33,418 bases of DNA from a virus. This document shows positions 21,701 to 29,392 of the stretch, one piece after another. Made by a program: the position numbers and the translations under genes. A model generated the notes under the pieces. The model ran no database searches and was not told the origin of the DNA. It saw only the letters and a list, made by a program, of their open reading frames with translations. Location: positions 1 through 33,418 of IMG/VR virus record IMGVR_UViG_3300032293_002112, one strand, 5' to 3'. Position 1 is the first letter of the stretch; every line of letters starts with the position of its first letter.

Positions 21701-24700
21701 TCCATTGGATCTAAAGGAGTTAGATGCTCAGATACTTTAGATTTTAGACCAAGAGTTCCAGTATTTTCTTCAACAACTGAATCACCATTTGATTTTGAAT
21801 CTAGAATTTTTACAAATGATCCTAAAATTATTTTATCTCCAAATGAAAGTTCTTTAATTGGATATGAATATTACTTACCAAGAATTGATAAGTTATATGT
21901 TAATAAATTTGGAGTTTTATTACTTCAAAAAGGTGTTCCTGCAAAATCACCAAAACCCCCAACTAAAAATGATGATGTAATGGAAATTGCAACCATTACT
22001 TTACCAGCATATCTTTACAATCCTTCGGATGCAAAAATAACTGCTGTTGACAATAGAAGATATACTATGAGAGATATTGGATTAATAGAAAATAGAGTAG
22101 AAAATTTAGAAAGAGTCACTTCTTTATCATTACTTGAGGCATCAACGGCATCACTTCAAATTCAAGATGCTGAAGGAAAGGATAGATTCAAATCTGGATT
22201 CTTTGTGGATGATTTTAAAAATTATAGTTTGATCAATATGGATGTGTCCAAAATTCAAATTTCACAATCTAGATCATCTATTGGTGGAAATGAATTAAGA
22301 CCTATTGTAAGTAGAAATACCCTTAAAAGTCAGTTAGCACCTGCAAAAAATTTAATTGATGAGGAATTAGATCTATCAACTAATTTTGAATTATTAGATT
22401 CAAATGTACAAAAAACTGGAAAAGTTGTAACCTTAAAATATAATTCTATTGGATGGATAGAGCAACCTTTTGCAACTACTCAAGAAAATGTAAACCCTTT
22501 CCATATTTTAGAATATATTGGAAATATAAAACTTACTCCTGAAGAAGATCGTTGGGTTAGAACTGTACAATTGGCAGATAGACAGGTTTCAGCATCAGTA
22601 AATCTCAAATTAGATCTTGGTATAGTTAATATAAATGATGTTAATAGGACTGGAGAATCTACCGGTAGTGGAAGTGCAGTAAGATATGAAACTGAAATAT
22701 TTGATCGTAGTAACGTAGTAACAACTAGTTCTTCCAATACAAATCAATCCACGACACGAGCATTTTTAGGATCTTCTATAGATCAATATATGAGATCTAG
22801 AAATACTGAATTCTCGGTATCTTCCTTAAAAGCAAAAACACAATTTTATCATTTTCTTGATGGAAATAGTTCTGTTGATTTTATACCAAAACTTATAGAA
22901 ATTGCAAATGATACTACATTACAAAATTATGGATCATCAAAACAATTTGAAGTAGGTGAAACTGTTATTGGAACTTATGGTGGACAAGATTTAATTACTT
23001 TTAGAGTTGCTTCAGGAGATCATAAATATGGACAATTCAATTCTCCATCTAAAACATATCAAATAAATCCATATTTTCCAGATGAAAAATTATCTTCTAC
23101 ATATAGTTCTTCTTCAAAAGTTTTAAATGTTGATACTTACTCTTTATGTGAAGAAGCACAAGGAAAATATCGTGGATATTTAGTAAAGGGTATGAGACTA
23201 GTTGGACAAACTAGTGGAGCAGTTGCTTATGTCAAAGATCTCAGATTAATTACTGATAATTATGGAGATTTAATCGGAACATTTTTCTTAAAAGATCCAA
23301 ATACAGATCCTGCACCTACAGTAAGAATTAATACTGGTAAGAAGACATTCAAATTAAATTCAAGTGCCACTAATGAAGCACCACTTCCAGGAAATAAAGA
23401 TCTTTCTAGTGCGGAAGTACTTTATACTTCAGAAGGAACAGTCGAAACCTTTGAAAATGTAGTTACTACTACAATAACTACCGTTGAAACGACACAAACT
23501 CAAACATGGAAAGAACGTGTAACTCACGCTAGATATTATGATCCTCTAGCACAGACTTTTGCTGTCGGTGGCAGAATTGAGGCACCTTCTGCTATTAATA
23601 CAAATGATGATTCAAATGGTGCATTCGTAACTGCAGTTGATTTGTATTTTGCCACAAAAGATGAGGGAAATAATGTAGTAAGAGTAGAAATAAGGACTGT
23701 AGAATTTGGAACTCCAACGAGAACTGTTCTTGGAACTCCTGCTACATTAAGACCCGAAGATATTTCTATTTCTAACAATGCGGAAGTTGCAACTCATGTA
23801 GTATTTCCAGAACCAATTTACTTAGCCCCAGGAAGACAATATGCAGTAGTAATTATTGCTGATACAAGTGACAAGTATTACTTATGGACTGCAGTGATGA
23901 AAGAGAAGACAGTTAATACAGCATCATTACCAGATGCTGATCAAGTGAAATATACTAAACAATTTGCCCTTGGAAGATTATATAAATCTCAAAATGGTGC
24001 AGAATGGACTCCAAGTGATGATCAAGACTTAAAATTTAAACTTTATAAAGCAGAATTTACGTCAAACACTGGAACAACATTTTTCTATAATCCAACACTA
24101 GATGAGAGTAATGGGTATGTCCAAAAACTCAATAATAATCCGTTAACAACATTACCAAAAACTGCTTCTATTGGCATCACAACTTCATATATTCTTTCTG
24201 ATATATTAACACCAGGAAGAAAAATTGGAGAAGACACAATTACATATAGATATGGAACTATTGTTGGTACTGGAAGTTCAGTTTCTTCTGTAGGACTTAC
24301 TACTGGTGGAAAAAATTATGTTAATGATAGTAATGTAAGTACATTTAATATTACTGGAAAAGGATCTGGTCTAACTTTAAATATTTCAGCGACTAATGGG
24401 GTAGTTAACGAAGCAATAACTATTGTATCTACAGGACATGGATATGCAATTGGAGATGTAGTTGGCATTGTTACATCAACTGTAGGTACAGGAAGTGGAT
24501 CTGGTGCAGGTGCAGTAATTACTATTACTGGAAATAGTAACAGTATTGATACTTTATATCTTACTGGAGTTCAAGCACTAGATTTTACTAATAATGGAAG
24601 TGCGAGATTGGTATATTATGACAACTCCGGAAATAGGATTTCTCTTGCTAATACTTATATAACTAGTTCTTCAGTAACTCCTCAAATAAGTCCAACAAAT

Positions 24701-26068
24701 ACAAATTCGGGCAATTTCTTAAAGGTTGATCATTTTGATCATGGGATGTATTCAAATACAAATCAACTAATTGTGAAAAATGTTCAATCTAGTACTTCTC
24801 CAGTTGTATTAACTTCTGAGTTACTTGCAGAAAATATAACTTCAATTAGTATCGGTGCTGGAGACACTACAAATTTTGCAACCTTTGAAGGAATTCCAGT
24901 AACTCCAACTAATCCAGGATATGTAAAAGTTAATAATGAAATTATTGGATACAGTAATGTTAGTGCTAGTGGAGTTTTGACGATAATTTCTGGTGGAAGA
25001 GGAATTGATTCAACAATTGTTTCTACCCATTCAATTAATAGTTTAATGTATAAGTATGAATTAAATGGAATTTCTTTGAGAAGAATTAATAAAACACATG
25101 ATATTAGTGACTTAAATATCGGATTAGATGGTTATTATCTGGAAATTGATACTTCAGCAAATGGAAACTATGGTATAGATCGAAGTGCTGATGCATCTGG
25201 TCGTCCTCAACTTTCATTTACAAGTCAACAAACTGTTGGCGGTTCTGAAGTTTTAGTAACAGAAAATATTCAATTCAATGCACTAGTACCAACTTATGAT
25301 ATTTTAACTCCAGGATCCACAACTTTTGTAAATGCAAATATTAGAACTGTAAGTGGTACTAGTGTAGGTGGAGATGAAACTTCATTCTTAGATGAAGGAT
25401 TTGAACCTGTACAATTGGGTCAATTAAACAGTTTAAATTCTACAAGAATTGTATGCTCTAAAATAAATGAATCCGTAAAACTGACTAATTTACCTAGAAA
25501 TAAATCTTTTACCACTGGAATAACATTTTCTTCAGAAGATAAAAATTTATCTCCAGTATTATTCACCGACATTGCATTCACTGAATTTTATAGCAATAGA
25601 ATTGATAAACCAATTTATGATTATGCATCAGATGGGAGAGTTAATTCTATACTTTATGATCCACATGCTTCGGCATATGTTTCACAAACAATTTCATTGA
25701 GCAATCCAGCAAAATGTCTGAAAGTTATTTTATCTGCATATTGTCACGAATCTTCGGATTTTAGAGTTCTTTATAGTTTAGATAGAGCAGATTCTAGTGA
25801 AATTTCACAATCATTTGAACTTTTTCCAGGATATGATAATCTAAAATATAATGATAATGATGGATATCTTGTTTTGGATCAATCTAGAAATAGTGGAAGA
25901 CCAGATGTTAAAGTTCCTTCTAGTTTAAATGGAGAATTTAGGGAATATGAATTCACAGCAGATAATCTAGATTTATTCGTTGGATATCGAATTAAAATTG
26001 TAATGTCAGGAACAAATCAAGCATATGTTCCAATTATTAAACAACTTAGAACATTAGCAGTAAGATGA
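18743..26068 (+). CDS. Large virion structural protein, DUF4815-type (2441 aa)
   Basis: The N-terminus (Y-K-V-L-F-N-P-G-R-P-V-Q-A-R-E-L-T, residues 23-39, then F-Q-S-I-L-Q-N-Q-I-E) is the signature of DUF4815, found in large cyanophage and T4-like structural proteins. R-C-S-D-T-L-D-F-R-P-R (994-1004) closes that half. A second conserved region starts at Y-D-P-L-A-Q-T-F (1599-1606) and runs through T-A-V-D-L-Y-F-A-T-K to a Y-L-A-P-G-R-Q-Y-A segment, a beta-rich module. A G-x-G-Y type segment (bases 24290-24535) and a 'V-N-N-E-I-I-G-Y' module (24835-25035) lie before the C-terminal adhesin-like end. It occupies the place of T4 gp9-gp12 and may form the outer baseplate or fibre attachment. The exact role is inference. 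Its stop overlaps the next start. Confidence 0.85.
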   Translation: MAQKTNLNVSPYYDDFNSEKNYYKVLFNPGRPVQARELTTFQSILQNQIESFGSHMFKEGSMVIPGNVGYDGQYYSVKLNPTNFGIDVSVYINYFVGKKITGQSSGTTAIIQYVALPDGNNVTDLTIYVKYLDSDNNFKFNPFEDGESLSANETIVYGNTTINSGTPFASLISSNATSIGSAVSIAKGVYFIRGYFANVEADTLILDHYTNTPSYRVGLKVDELIITSKDDKTLYDNAKGFTNYAAPGADRFKINLSLTKKLLTDTNDTDFIELLRVQDGKIKKIETQTQYSLIKDYFAQRTYDESGDYSVNPFIPSVHNSLNDRLGNNGIFFSNEKTDQGNTPSDDLMCVKISPGKCYVKGYDVTTTGTTILDVDKPRDKETISAANVPFEMGNLLRVNNVSGTPKFNKTIALYDQRKNSTSSPNGTKIGDARVYTFNLTDAAYSNASTKWDLYLYDIQTYTKITLNSSVSSSELKKTSFIKGKSSGASGYATVDGSGSAVIYLRQTSGSFSVGEQIQLDGVDFPRTIKSVQTYSTDDIKSVYQSTSTSGYAIAFLADSYLEKFTLPNGVTSVNIDGSTGTTTSNGSVFTGIKIGSIIRYQEPGTTVETFNRVTGVSADGLSITLATVTSVSNVCEGSLPSTGLYNVSIGMPTIRNNTAGFLYTPLPNKNIASVNLSGSNLSISAQVTVSVAFGEAEISISDFGLTNSFLQAFDEERYSLHYDTGATEPLTSDKFVLSEDLTTATLTNLSLSGDVVVNASLIKNGITSKKKEYSRSRTINITLSKYSQSGSNASSSINDGLTYNRFYGLRVQDEEICLNYPDVAKIIAIYESFDTSAPVLDQIEFSASANVITNAIIGENILGNSSKAVARVVTKPSANTLGIVYLNENTFSAGESVTFEESNITTDIVSITEGKYKNLTSSYKLDKGQKEQYYDYSRIVRNDNNVEPSKQLLIVFDHYTVPASDSGDVFTVLSYDEQRFLSDIPSIGSKGVRCSDTLDFRPRVPVFSSTTESPFDFESRIFTNDPKIILSPNESSLIGYEYYLPRIDKLYVNKFGVLLLQKGVPAKSPKPPTKNDDVMEIATITLPAYLYNPSDAKITAVDNRRYTMRDIGLIENRVENLERVTSLSLLEASTASLQIQDAEGKDRFKSGFFVDDFKNYSLINMDVSKIQISQSRSSIGGNELRPIVSRNTLKSQLAPAKNLIDEELDLSTNFELLDSNVQKTGKVVTLKYNSIGWIEQPFATTQENVNPFHILEYIGNIKLTPEEDRWVRTVQLADRQVSASVNLKLDLGIVNINDVNRTGESTGSGSAVRYETEIFDRSNVVTTSSSNTNQSTTRAFLGSSIDQYMRSRNTEFSVSSLKAKTQFYHFLDGNSSVDFIPKLIEIANDTTLQNYGSSKQFEVGETVIGTYGGQDLITFRVASGDHKYGQFNSPSKTYQINPYFPDEKLSSTYSSSSKVLNVDTYSLCEEAQGKYRGYLVKGMRLVGQTSGAVAYVKDLRLITDNYGDLIGTFFLKDPNTDPAPTVRINTGKKTFKLNSSATNEAPLPGNKDLSSAEVLYTSEGTVETFENVVTTTITTVETTQTQTWKERVTHARYYDPLAQTFAVGGRIEAPSAINTNDDSNGAFVTAVDLYFATKDEGNNVVRVEIRTVEFGTPTRTVLGTPATLRPEDISISNNAEVATHVVFPEPIYLAPGRQYAVVIIADTSDKYYLWTAVMKEKTVNTASLPDADQVKYTKQFALGRLYKSQNGAEWTPSDDQDLKFKLYKAEFTSNTGTTFFYNPTLDESNGYVQKLNNNPLTTLPKTASIGITTSYILSDILTPGRKIGEDTITYRYGTIVGTGSSVSSVGLTTGGKNYVNDSNVSTFNITGKGSGLTLNISATNGVVNEAITIVSTGHGYAIGDVVGIVTSTVGTGSGSGAGAVITITGNSNSIDTLYLTGVQALDFTNNGSARLVYYDNSGNRISLANTYITSSSVTPQISPTNTNSGNFLKVDHFDHGMYSNTNQLIVKNVQSSTSPVVLTSELLAENITSISIGAGDTTNFATFEGIPVTPTNPGYVKVNNEIIGYSNVSASGVLTIISGGRGIDSTIVSTHSINSLMYKYELNGISLRRINKTHDISDLNIGLDGYYLEIDTSANGNYGIDRSADASGRPQLSFTSQQTVGGSEVLVTENIQFNALVPTYDILTPGSTTFVNANIRTVSGTSVGGDETSFLDEGFEPVQLGQLNSLNSTRIVCSKINESVKLTNLPRNKSFTTGITFSSEDKNLSPVLFTDIAFTEFYSNRIDKPIYDYASDGRVNSILYDPHASAYVSQTISLSNPAKCLKVILSAYCHESSDFRVLYSLDRADSSEISQSFELFPGYDNLKYNDNDGYLVLDQSRNSGRPDVKVPSSLNGEFREYEFTADNLDLFVGYRIKIVMSGTNQAYVPIIKQLRTLAVR

Positions 26069-26271
26069 TAAAAGTTGAAGGATATCCCAATTTATATCGG
26101 GATGAACAAACTGGTGCTATTATCAATCATGACACAATAGCATATAATAACTATGTAAATTCTCTTCATAAAAGAGATTCTCAAAAAAGAGAAATTGATA
26201 ACATAAAAAATGAAATAAGTGAGATAAAATCTTTATTGAAACAATTACTTGAGAAAAATGGATCCCTCTAA
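26065..26271 (+). CDS. Small coiled-coil protein (68 aa)
   Basis: The ATG at 26065 overlaps the stop of the 2441-aa gene, so translation is probably coupled. The first half contains G-Y-P-N-L-Y-R-D-E-Q-T-G-A-I-I-N, a short beta-type segment. Residues from about 36 to the end form a charged amphipathic helix with heptad spacing (I-D-N-I-K-N-E-I-S-E-I-K-S-L-L-K-Q-L-L), likely a coiled coil. Similar small genes recur at this place in cyanomyoviruses, as far as I recall. A virion or assembly role is plausible from context, but no function is known. Confidence 0.75.
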   Translation: MIKVEGYPNLYRDEQTGAIINHDTIAYNNYVNSLHKRDSQKREIDNIKNEISEIKSLLKQLLEKNGSL

Positions 26272-26434
26272 AATAGAACTTACTTCAATATCAAAACTTT
26301 TTGAATATGAAAAAATTTCAAGAGAAATAGAAAATTGTGAAGATGTTGAAATATTGAAAAATATTTCCAAATCTTATGTAAAACTTTATTTTGCTCAACA
26401 AGAATGTTTATCTCAGTTGAATATCAATACATAA
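26258..26434 (+). CDS. Small helical protein (58 aa), NblA-like helix pattern possible
   Basis: The ATG at 26258 (reading M-D-P-S-K-I-E-L) is preferred over an in-frame TTG at 26249. The gene overlaps the 68-aa gene by 14 bases in another frame. The protein is almost entirely helical, with two amphipathic helices split near N-C-E-D. Size, two-helix shape and the spacing F-x4-I-x3-I-x-N followed by K-x-Y-V-K-L-Y resemble the phycobilisome-degradation adaptor NblA, which some cyanophages carry. The similarity is weak and could be chance between small helical proteins. It also sits in a structural operon. No family can be asserted. Confidence 0.65.
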   Translation: MDPSKIELTSISKLFEYEKISREIENCEDVEILKNISKSYVKLYFAQQECLSQLNINT

Positions 26435-26442
26435 TATAAATA
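26435..26442 (+). promoter_or_regulatory. T4-type late promoter upstream of the 114-aa structural gene
   Basis: This is a perfect TATAAATA that begins just after the stop of the 58-aa gene and ends 22 bases before the ATG at 26465. It should drive the small structural genes and the gp13-gp16 block. Confidence 0.75.
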
Positions 26443-26464
26443 AAAAGAGATCTGGTTCTTATAA

Positions 26465-26809
26465 ATGGCTGCAGTATATGTTAGTAATTTAGTCATTAAT
26501 GCTGGAGCAGATTTTAGCCAAGTTTTTACATTAGAAAGCACGGCCACAAACTCAGTATTAAATTTATCTACTTATACTATTACTTCGCAGATGAGAAAGC
26601 ATTCTGCTAGTTCTACTGCAATTAATTTTACATCATCAATAGTAAATGCATCTGAGGGAACTATAAGAATTGGATTGACTAGTACGACTACAAAAGTTAT
26701 AAAACCTGGAAGATATATTTACGATATTAATGCATATAATTCTACCGACAACACTACAACCAGAGTTATTGAAGGAATGGTTTTAGTGAGAGAAGGGGTA
26801 ACTAAATAA
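26465..26809 (+). CDS. Small beta-sandwich-like virion protein (114 aa)
   Basis: This 114-aa protein is dominated by Ser/Thr/Ile-rich strands. The pattern is A-D-F-S-Q-V-F-T-L early, a strand pair Y-T-I-T-S-Q-M-R-K, and G-R-Y-I-Y-D-I-N-A-Y near 82-91. This layout resembles the N-terminal immunoglobulin-like domain of baseplate upper proteins (BppU type), where 'G.Y.YDi' is typical, but the match is by pattern only. It has its own perfect late promoter and overlaps the next gene by one base (TAATG). A virion or baseplate accessory role is inferred from context; I know no experimental function. Confidence 0.7.
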   Translation: MAAVYVSNLVINAGADFSQVFTLESTATNSVLNLSTYTITSQMRKHSASSTAINFTSSIVNASEGTIRIGLTSTTTKVIKPGRYIYDINAYNSTDNTTTRVIEGMVLVREGVTK

Positions 26810-27150
26810 TGTCTAATATAAGGGTAAGAGTTGGTCAACCAGATTTACATGTAAATGTTGGTCAACAGGATGCTATAAAAGTATTAGCATCAAATACTGC
26901 CGTTGTAGGTGGAATTGCTTCTCTCGCTGTTCAAGCTGGATTTGCAAATACCTCAGCATATGCATATTATGCAGATGTATCTGGATTATCGGGAATTTCT
27001 ACATCTGTAATTGGTGGTATTGCATCAGTTACTCATCTCAATGTAAGTGGTATGACAACTTTTGTTGGAGTAACTACATTTCTTGGTGATGCGTATTTTA
27101 GTGGCAATATTACTGGAAATTTAACATCAATAGATGGAGGTAGATTCTGA
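26809..27150 (+). CDS. Small repetitive virion/fibre-like protein (113 aa)
   Basis: This 113-aa protein is rich in Gly, Ser, Val and Ala. Its second half has the rhythm V-T-H-L-N-V-S-G-M-T-T-F and Y-F-S-G-N-I-T-G-N-L-T, typical of triple-stranded beta-helix repeats in phage fibres and collar whiskers. Its place just before gp13 corresponds to T4 wac (fibritin), although no coiled-coil fibritin motif is visible, so equivalence is only positional. It overlaps its upstream neighbour (TAATG) and gp13 (TGATG), so the three are probably translated in a coupled way. Confidence 0.7.
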   Translation: MSNIRVRVGQPDLHVNVGQQDAIKVLASNTAVVGGIASLAVQAGFANTSAYAYYADVSGLSGISTSVIGGIASVTHLNVSGMTTFVGVTTFLGDAYFSGNITGNLTSIDGGRF

Positions 27151-27992
27151 TGGCAAAACCAGCATCGAGACAGGAGTTAATAGATTATTGTCTAAGACGC
27201 CTAGGTGCTCCTGTATTGGAGATTAACGTCGATGATGATCAAGTAGATGATTTAGTTGATGATGCCCTTCAGTACTTCCATGAGAGGCATTTTGATGGTG
27301 TCGAAAGAATGTATTTGAAATACAAAATAACACAAGAAGATTTGAATAGAGGTCAAGGTAAGGGAACAAATGGAGTAGGAATTGTAACGACTACAGGGTC
27401 TGCAAACATTAGTGGAATTGGAAATACAACTTTTAATTTTTATGAAACTTCAAATTTTATTCAAATTCCAGATTCTGTAATCGGAATTGAAAAAGTCTAT
27501 AAATTTGATACTAGTGATATTTCTGGAGGAATGTTTAGTATTAAATATCAATTATTTTTAAATGACCTTTACTACTTCAATTCTGTTGAACTTCTCCAAT
27601 ATGCAATGGTTAAGTCATATTTGGAGGACATTGATTTTCTGTTAAAAACTGATAAACAGATAAGATTTAATAAAAGACAAAATAGAATGTATTTGGATAT
27701 TGATTGGGGAGCACAAAAGGCAGGTACATTTTTTGTGATTGATTGTTATAGAATATTAAATCCAAATGATTTTACTAAAGTTTATAATGATAGTTTTCTC
27801 AAAAGATATCTTACAGCATTGATTAAGAGACAATGGGGACAAAATTTGATTAAATTTAGAGGAGTAAAACTTCCTGGTGGAATTGAATTAAATGGTAGAG
27901 AAATGTATGATGATGCAGAAAGAGAAATAGAAGCAATAAGAGAAAGAATGTCAATGGATTATGAATTACCACCTTACGATTTTATCGGATAA
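27150..27992 (+). CDS. 13: Neck protein gp13
   Basis: gp13 and gp14 form the neck that seals the filled head and joins it to the tail. The N-terminus R-Q-E-L-I-D-Y-C-L-R-R-L-G-A-P and VLEINVDDDQVDDLVDDAL (22-40), followed by Y-F-H-E-R-H-F-D-G-V-E-R, is diagnostic of the gp13 family in T4-like phages. Length is 280 aa (T4 gp13 is 309). A Gly/Thr-rich stretch near 70-100 is a small loop insertion of the G-x-G-I-V-T type. The conserved R-Q-W-G-Q-N-L-I-K-F and the P-G-G-I-E-L-N-G-R segment mark the C-terminal part. It overlaps gp14 by one base. Confidence 0.94.
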   Translation: MAKPASRQELIDYCLRRLGAPVLEINVDDDQVDDLVDDALQYFHERHFDGVERMYLKYKITQEDLNRGQGKGTNGVGIVTTTGSANISGIGNTTFNFYETSNFIQIPDSVIGIEKVYKFDTSDISGGMFSIKYQLFLNDLYYFNSVELLQYAMVKSYLEDIDFLLKTDKQIRFNKRQNRMYLDIDWGAQKAGTFFVIDCYRILNPNDFTKVYNDSFLKRYLTALIKRQWGQNLIKFRGVKLPGGIELNGREMYDDAEREIEAIRERMSMDYELPPYDFIG

Positions 27993-29392
27993 TGGCACTT
28001 AATCCCTTTTTCTTACAAGGATCTCCAGGAGAACAAAGACTCGTTCAGGAATTAATTAACGAGCAACTAAAGATTTATGGTGTGGAAGTTTTATATATTC
28101 CTAGGAAATTTGTAAGGCAAGAAACTATTATAAGAGAAGTTACTGCATCAAGATTTGATGATAATTTTGCCATCGAAGCATATGTAAGTAACTATGATGG
28201 GTATGCTGGGTCTGGTGATATTTTGACTAAATTTGGAATGAATTTAAAAGATGAATTAACAATTATTATATCAAGAGAAAGATTTGAGGATTTTATAGCA
28301 CCATTTTTAGATAGTATGGATAATGATGAAATCATCCTATCTACAAGACCAAGAGAAGGAGATATTATTTATTTTCCATTGGGAAAACGATTATTTGAAG
28401 TTAAATTTGTAGAACATGAGCAACCATTCTATCAACTAGGAAAAACTTATGTTTATGAGTTAAGATGTGAACTCTTTGAATATGAAGATGAAATTGGTGG
28501 ATTTAGTGATGTAAATTCTGTCGTGGAAGAGATAGATGGAACTTTACAAAATCAAGGTTATATAACATCTCTTCAATTATTTACAAGCAATCAAACAGCT
28601 ACTGCAGATTCAGTTGGAGTTTCATCTGGATATGTTAGAAGGGTCATTTTAAATAATGATGGACATGGATATACACAAACTCCAAACATTTCATTTACAT
28701 CCGCACCTGTAGGGGGGCAAACTGCTTCTGCAATTGCAATTACAACTTGTAAAGGTGGGGTTTGTTCCATTAAAGAAATACTATTAACTGCTGCTGGATC
28801 TGGATACACTGTAGCACCATCAATCACAATTAGTGGTATTGGATCTGGGGCGGAAGCAATATGTGAATTGGTTACTCAATCTAGTGGGTTAAATGTTGTT
28901 GGAATTGCAACTTATGGTTCTGGGTATGCAAATGCTCCAATTGTAACTGTTAGTTCTCCAAGTCCAGGAATTGGAATTGTAACATCTAAAGTTAGAGCAT
29001 TTATTACAAATGATGGACAAATGGACTTTCTTGCTATTGAAGATGCTGGAAAAGGATATGAATTTCCACCGACTATTACTATAGCACCACCACCATTGGT
29101 AACTGGAATTGGTACGTATTCATTTAATGAAATTGTCACTGGATCTATTTCTGGCACTACTGCAAGAGTCAAATCTTGGTATAAAGATTCAACTACTTTA
29201 GAAGTTGGCGTTATTGATGGACAATTTATTCCAGGAGAAGCAATTGTTGGATCGGCATCATCAGCACGTTATACACTTAAAAATACTTCCAAAAGTGAAT
29301 CTGCAGATAAATATGAACAAAATGATGAAATTGAAAGTGAGGCAGATCTCATTGTAGATTTCTCAGAATCAAATCCATTTGGTAACTATTAA
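27992..29392 (+). CDS. 14: Neck protein gp14 with inserted G-x-G-Y repeat domain
   Basis: Residues 1-175 are typical gp14: N-P-F-F-L-Q-G-S-P-G-E-Q-R-L-V-Q-E-L-I, then Y-I-P-R-K-F (35-40) and F-G-M-N-L-K-D-E-L-T (81-90). The C-terminal stretch (about 435-466) is an acidic E-A-D-L-I-V-D-F-S-E-S-N-P-F-G type tail. In between, residues about 205-370 hold four modules with G-x-G-Y at 224-227, 269-272, 309-312 and 353-356, a period of about 40-45 residues. They alternate with P-x-I-x-I strands. T4 gp14 is about 256 aa, so this 466-aa form is nearly twice as long. The insertion probably projects from the neck surface. Start and stop overlap gp13 and gp15 by one base. Confidence 0.94.
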   Translation: MALNPFFLQGSPGEQRLVQELINEQLKIYGVEVLYIPRKFVRQETIIREVTASRFDDNFAIEAYVSNYDGYAGSGDILTKFGMNLKDELTIIISRERFEDFIAPFLDSMDNDEIILSTRPREGDIIYFPLGKRLFEVKFVEHEQPFYQLGKTYVYELRCELFEYEDEIGGFSDVNSVVEEIDGTLQNQGYITSLQLFTSNQTATADSVGVSSGYVRRVILNNDGHGYTQTPNISFTSAPVGGQTASAIAITTCKGGVCSIKEILLTAAGSGYTVAPSITISGIGSGAEAICELVTQSSGLNVVGIATYGSGYANAPIVTVSSPSPGIGIVTSKVRAFITNDGQMDFLAIEDAGKGYEFPPTITIAPPPLVTGIGTYSFNEIVTGSISGTTARVKSWYKDSTTLEVGVIDGQFIPGEAIVGSASSARYTLKNTSKSESADKYEQNDEIESEADLIVDFSESNPFGNY

